A stretch of 64,000 nucleotides of DNA, from contig JAVTVX010000024.1 in assembly GCA_033439265.1 (NCBI GenBank), forward strand, positions 19,824,501 to 19,888,500. The letters run 5' to 3'. The notes beneath the pieces are model-generated. The model was not told the DNA's origin. It made no database searches and saw only the letters and a list, made by a program, of their open reading frames with translations. Each line of letters begins with the position of its first letter. The first letter of the stretch is position 1. Position numbers and translations under genes: made by a program. The stretch is from Dillenia suffruticosa. Its lineage: Eukaryota > Streptophyta > Magnoliopsida > Dilleniales > Dilleniaceae. Below are positions 59,040 to 64,000 of the stretch, one piece after another.

Positions 59040-60200
59040 CCTTAATCGAGAAGTATCATTTAAGTATGCATTCTCGATACTCCTACGAGGAAAGAGAATC
59101 TCTTCACTTCTAAATGAATCACTTCTACTAGAATCAAGATATGTAATGAGTTCTTATGTTCTGCAGCTAAACTTACCTAAGCCACTAGACTCTTCCATCT
59201 CATAGAAGGTAAAGTTCTGATTTATTTCACCTCTTCTAGGGAAATTATTCTTAAGAAATGTGGTATCACGAGACTCAATCTCAGTGACAATGCTGTCTAT
59301 ATGCTTACTTAAGAACACTTACCGTTTGGAGTGCTTTGATTATTTTATAAAAATACACTTTTTTTCTCATAGGCCTAACTTGCTGTATGGATGCGAGAAA
59401 TCGTGATCATATAAGACACAACCACATAACCTCAAGTGGTTAAGGTAATGTTACCTCCCTGTTTAAAACTTATATGGGGTACTAACTACAGATTTTGATA
59501 AAACACGATCGAGAATGTAGGTTGTAGTTAATAAAATATCTTTCCAATGGGAAATAGACAAATTAGTTTATGCCATTATAGATCTCACTATCTCTAACAA
59601 AGTTCTATTCCTATTTTTGGCTATTAAATCCTGTTAAGGAGTAGTAGGAATAGTCAGCTGTTTCGTAATACCCTTCTCAAAACAGAGTTCTCTGAATTGT
59701 TCTGACTAATACTCGCGTTCTCGATTGGTTTTGAGAATCTTTACTTTCAAGTCTAATTGATTATCAATTTCGCTAATAAACCTTCTGAAACATTTCAATA
59801 TTTCAGACTTGTGCGAGATCAGCTAGATGTAACCGAAACCCGTGTAATCGTTTATCAATATAATAAAGTACACAGTTCCATTTCAGGCTCCCACGCTCAT
59901 AGGGTCACAGATATTGGAGTGAACCAACTACAATGGAGTCTCAACTCTCACTACATTACCACATACGGCAACTCGAACCTAGTTAGCGAGTCTAACAGAC
60001 CACTCGTTACTAACTGGTTCATCCTCTCTTACCTTATGTGTCCAAGTCTACTATGCCATACATTCACATTATCATTTACGCAATCAGATGTAAAGACAAT
60101 AGAAGAAAAACAAGAAATACCATTGAAAAAACAGCATCCAGTGCATACAGTCCATCATGGATAAAATCAGACTATATCAAAAAGTTGTCGCATCTAATAA
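59040..60200 (-). pseudogene. copia 4 integrase remains
   Basis: Only short stretches match the copia 1 integrase; stops in all frames. Position and order support the call more than sequence. Confidence 0.6.
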
Positions 60201-60202
60201 TT

Positions 60203-61350
60203 TTAAAAAAAAAGTGGTGAAATTAAGTTCCGTCGAATATCAGAAATATAAAAAATGTCATTTAGATATAGAGTCTGACTATTTTGCAACTCCAACTTGT
60301 AAGTGTCAATCCCTCTAACGATGACAAATGTTCTATTCCTCATGTAAATTCTTCTAACTTGAGAACTCACTCTGCAGAACTCTACGTTCGTGTTCCTATT
60401 TCGAGTTACGTAGTCGATAGTTACTGAGTTTACAATCCACAAAAGAGAGAAATCAGTAAATATCATAGTAAATGAGACAAAATTCAAATCACATAAAAAT
60501 GAAGGACATTCCTTCCGCTTGTCACACTCACGAGCGAAAATGACAAATTCTATCATAGATGTAATGCTTCGTATTGATCTTATCAAGCTCTTTATTTTTG
60601 TGTTTCTGTACTTTGTTGTTAGATTTATCGGGTGGCTTCTTCTTGCGTAGACCTTGAGCCTTCTTCTCACGCTTATGCCATTTGTGTTTGGTGCCATGAG
60701 AGCCCTTGCTCGACTCTGTCATACAAATATGACCTAAGTGTGACCTACTCGTCTCTAGTTACTTCTCCTCGAGCTCACAGTGTCAGCTCATATTAGTGAA
60801 AGTACGAATACTCTCGTCATGCATGAGATAGGTTTTCATGGTCTCTAATGAATCAAGTAAAAATTGAATCACATCCAATATCTGAAATTCATCCGAAATG
60901 AGCTCGTTCGCATTCCTTAACCCGACAATCATACTCGACATTTGTATCAAATATTGTATCATTGTATGATCAGTCATTTTCTTATAAATTATAAATTTAT
61001 AAATCAGTCTCCTCATCTTAGGAGTTGAAAAGAGTACTATAATACTCTTTTAGGTCGAACCAAACTGACATAGTTGTGGGATAATACTCATAGATCGGAA
61101 TCATGTCATCGTACATGCTACCGATAAGGATTGCCCTAACTTAGCTATCCTTTTTCTTCCACGTATGATACACCTCCTTATCCCATCTAGCCTGAGGTAT
61201 GGTACCCTCCCTGGGGTTCAGTATCTTGTACCTCAGAATGTCATACAAATCTGGCTTATGGAGAACAAACTGAATTTTTCGGTATAAAATCTCGCAATTG
61301 TTACCATTTAGTTTAATTTCTTTACAAAGATATAATATGATAGTTTTCAT
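60203..61350 (-). pseudogene. copia 4 gag and protease remains
   Basis: Gag begins MKTIILYLCKEIKLNG, homologous to the copia 1 start; QYLIQMSSMIVGLRN corresponds to QYLMHMSSMIASLKN in copia 1. The protease site, DSGATDH in copia 1, reads NSVTIDY here, so catalytic Asp and Gly are lost. Several frame changes. Confidence 0.8.
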
Positions 61351-62426
61351 TGCAGTAAAAGAGACTTTAATGACTTATTGATATTTATTTTTATATTTTA
61401 TACACCAATCAACAAATCCCAAATAATTCGAGTATAAACACCAAAGTAAATATATGAATCAACGAGCACCATACACCATAACCCGGAATAGCATCTTACC
61501 ATCTGGATTTAGATTTGGCATACAAAAACCCATAAAAAGTCATATTTAATGGCATAAGACACTCAAAAAAATGAAAAAAAAATCTAATTCAGAGCACCTT
61601 GACGCGCCATTAGGAGTCCCATGCATCGGTGGTGGCACCTCACGAGTCTGCACATGCCTGCAACAAGCTTTCGCATGTGCCAGACGCACAACGTGCCTGG
61701 CTCACACCTTCACACGAAGCTTGGGTAGTATCCTGGGTAGGGATGATGGTCAGACTAAGATCCGGGTCAGAATCAACCCAAACCCGAACCTGTTGCTCAC
61801 GTGCCTCAGCGCGTGTGAGATTTACGTGCTCACTCCCACAGCCGTCACGCGCCTCATCTTGTGTGCTTGCCACGTACCCTTGGGTTGGGTTCAAGTCTTC
61901 TTTGCCCGACTCTGTGCAATTAGGTTAGTGCGACTCGACTGTTAGAAAACTCATTTTCGGGCTGTTTTTCATGCGGTTTTCATCGAAAAATTGCAATTAA
62001 AAATCCTCCATCCATCCTTGACTCGATTTTATGAAAGATTCAAGACTTAATCTTGGCAAATCAAGTGTTCAAAATTTTGGCCCTTAGTAACCATTTTTGA
62101 AACTTGATTTCCGACTATCAAAATTTGCAATTAATATGTCAAAAACACAAATATGAATGTCATAAATATTTTTAAACCATTTTTACAAATCGATTCATTC
62201 TTAAACTCGATAGATTTAAGGTTTTCATGGCAGGCACTTTGATCGAACATTGAATGATCTAACCATACTCGAAAAATTAAATAAAAATCATATTTATGAT
62301 CTATGGGTCATAGGTAATCTTGTGGTATCTCGAATTCACGAAACTTATCCGTGATACAACCTTAAATTATTTTACTATACACATTTTATACCAAAAAATT
62401 CTAATTTTTTTTAATAAATGTAATTT
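61351..62426 (-). other. copia 4 leader with GC-rich core
   Basis: GC-rich part at about 61590-61940. It shares GTGCCAGACGC, CACGTGCC and GACCCG-type words with the copia 1 leader, and ATGAAAGATTCAAG further out. Open frames on both strands come from base composition. Confidence 0.65.
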
Positions 62427-62438
62427 GCTCTGATACCA
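62427..62438 (-). promoter_or_regulatory. copia 4 primer binding site
   Basis: Minus strand TGGTATCAGAGC, the intact tRNA-Met-type site, one base inside the LTR; notable in an otherwise ruined element. Confidence 0.88.
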
Positions 62439-62439
62439 A

Positions 62440-63103
62440 TGTTAAATTTATTCCACTTTATGCATATGCGAAGTGTATAAATTAAATAGTTCAAAATTTT
62501 TGGATAAATATTTCAATGTATAGGTCTCTAAATTATCAACCAAATCGCAAAGTACGAAATCTTTCAATCAAAACTCTTGATTGGGATGGTGATCATAAAA
62601 TCGAAACACTATCACAGATTTATGATATCTCAACTTAAATCCAATAAATCTAATATGATGAGAAAAATTTTCTTATTTGAAAATTTCTCAGTCTCTCTCG
62701 ACGATTTTCAATTGCTATTGATTCACACACTCGAGAGTTGAATTACCTTCAAAACTCTGATTCTCTAAAGATTAAATCACGTATGAGAGGTTAACTCACG
62801 TAAGATCATGTGATAACTTCTTATATTTAAAATTTAAATTATATTTTTTTATTTTTTTTACTTTGTGATAAAATCCCCAAATCTAAATTATATAAGATTA
62901 CTCTAAATTGTCTTGCTTTTCTCTCAACTAAAAAATGTTAATTCAAGTCACAAATTGAGTCGATGCTACGTAAGAAGAGAGGGAGAGAGGTTTTAGGGGA
63001 GATAGGGATAACGGGTATTCACCCACTATCCCCTAATTCAAATTTTAAATTTAAATTTTTAATCTTTAATAAAATATCCCTACGTGTGCATATTAAGCAA
63101 CCA
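62440..63103 (-). repeat. copia 4 right (5') LTR
   Basis: 664 bp, longer than the left because of an extra block of about 170 bases (about 62880-63060) that partly repeats the AAATTTAAATT stretch before it. Confidence 0.75.
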
Positions 63104-63620
63104 TTACAAAATTAAAGTACTGTACCGACGGTAATTTTTAATGACGATAACTTTTAGTGACGATTTTTATGGTTTATAAAGACACATTGTGATAAAACCA
63201 TTGGAAAATATAGGTTTTTCCCAACTAACTAAATTGTCCGTAAAGAAAAGTTTATCAACCGTCGATAAAACTATAACAACCGTCTGTAAAGCAATATTCA
63301 ATTACGATGGTTAAAAATTATGGTCAGTAAATGTAATAGTCTTTTTAACACGGTTTAAAAGCAGTCTTAATATAATTTTTTTTATTGTCTACTTAACAAT
63401 ACTATTTTCATAGGTTTTAGATATATGGTAATACATAAATTCTACCGTCTTTTAAAACTATATTCAATTTTTGCTATTAGAACAAACCATTTATATAAAT
63501 TTTATTTATACTACCCTATATATTGTAACGTTTGTAAAAACCTAATATTGTTATATTTTTTATATTATATATCCTTTATATTTGAAAATAGTCTAGATAA
63601 TAAGTTGTAGTAAATTTATG
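63104..63620. other. transposon-end-like AT-rich stretch
   Basis: Words such as ACCGACGGTAATTT, TGACGAT and AACCGTC recur in both orientations up to about 63320, as in non-coding ends of plant DNA transposons. No gene; a 61-codon frame at 63425 is AT-rich chance. Confidence 0.35.
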
Positions 63621-63629
63621 ATAGTGGAG

Positions 63630-64000
63630 TTTAGTAAATAGGTGATAATGAAAAGTAGCAGTAGGTAGGTAAGTAGATATTAAGTGGGTAAATAAGTTTA
63701 TATAATGATAAGTTTGTGCTATGTAGTCGTGATAAGTAGATAGTAACTAGATGGTCAGTAGATGGTAAGTAGAAAGTAAGTGAATAAGTAAGTTTATATA
63801 GTGATAACTTAGTGGTAAATAAGTTATAAGTAGATAGTAAGTGGGTAAGTAAGTTTATATAGTGGTAAGTAGATAGTAAGTGAGTAAGTTTATATAATGA
63901 TAAATTAGTGATAAATTTGTGATATATAGTCGTGGTAAGTAGATAGTAAATAGATGATAAGTAGATGATAAGTGGATAAATAAGTTTATATAGTGATAAG
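63630..64000 (+). repeat. nested minisatellite running off the window
   Basis: Short units AAGTAGATAGT and AAGTAAGTTTATATAGTG are repeated inside a larger period that also contains TAGTCGTG-type words (63727 and 63926, about 200 bases apart). It continues past the window edge. Confidence 0.8.

Larger units (their letters stand above)
55733..63103 (-). mobile_element. copia 4: decayed Ty1/copia element related to copia 1
   Basis: LTRs start TATTAAATTTATTC (left) or TGTTAAATTTATTC (right); the right one ends AGCAACCA. The internal layout equals that of copia 1: primer site, leader with GC-rich core, gag, protease, integrase, reverse transcriptase, RNase H, long 3' region, TCTTCCACTTGC purine tract. 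All domains are shattered, the protease active site is gone and no target duplication is visible, so it is clearly older than copia 1. Confidence 0.9.

Noticed and set aside
1..64000. tRNA, rRNA or organelle-derived inserts
   Set aside because: No cloverleaf with A/B boxes, rRNA-conserved words or chloroplast gene text was noticed by eye; a dedicated scan could still find one.

Overview
This is nuclear DNA of a flowering plant, most likely a eudicot. It is AT-rich, has GT-AG introns, Ty1/copia retrotransposons, a Mutator-like transposon, RTE-type LINE pieces, many microsatellites, and no bacterial gene structure. The species cannot be named from the sequence. Only two host genes look intact; almost everything else is repetitive or transposon-derived.

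Layout. 1-1300: an unassigned stretch that begins with a near-palindrome typical of plant DNA transposon ends. 1.3-18.1 kb: a gene-free complex of very AT-rich repeats with clusters of the short inverted motif GTTCTGC/GCAGAAC. It includes about 0.8-kb units in tandem on one side, inverted copies of them on the other, a 31-bp minisatellite and a perfect 40-bp palindrome. 18.6-19.9 kb: tandem copies of a longer unit (period about 375 bp). 20.64-30.07 kb: a transposon with long (about 0.4-0.45 kb) terminal inverted repeats that carries a broken fragment of an IRX15-like DUF579 gene. It is read as a Pack-MULE-type element, and it was later split by a 7.26-kb copia element (copia 1) with clear LTRs and an ATATG target duplication.

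32.57-44.34 kb: a five-exon plus-strand gene for a 274-residue membrane protein. Its membrane hairpin and C-terminal tail resemble animal HERPUD (an ER-associated degradation factor), but it has no ubiquitin-like domain. Its second intron is about 8.3 kb because it holds an antisense copia element (copia 2, ATGAG target duplication) and RTE LINE remains. 47.12-47.35 kb: a small intronless gene for a 78-residue basic protein of unknown function, with a TATA box.

49.3-54.1 kb: copia 3, the best-kept retroelement. 55.5-63.1 kb: copia 4, a heavily decayed relative of copia 1, next to an extra LTR-like piece. 63.1-64.0 kb: transposon-like sequence, then a minisatellite running off the window. All four copia elements lie on the minus strand and all have stops or frameshifts, so none can move on its own.

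The genes form no shared pathway or operon. The main points of interest are the palindrome-rich complex, the nested gene-capturing transposon, the conserved GC-rich leader and 3' region shared by copia 1 and copia 4, and the HERPUD-like gene with a retroelement in its intron.
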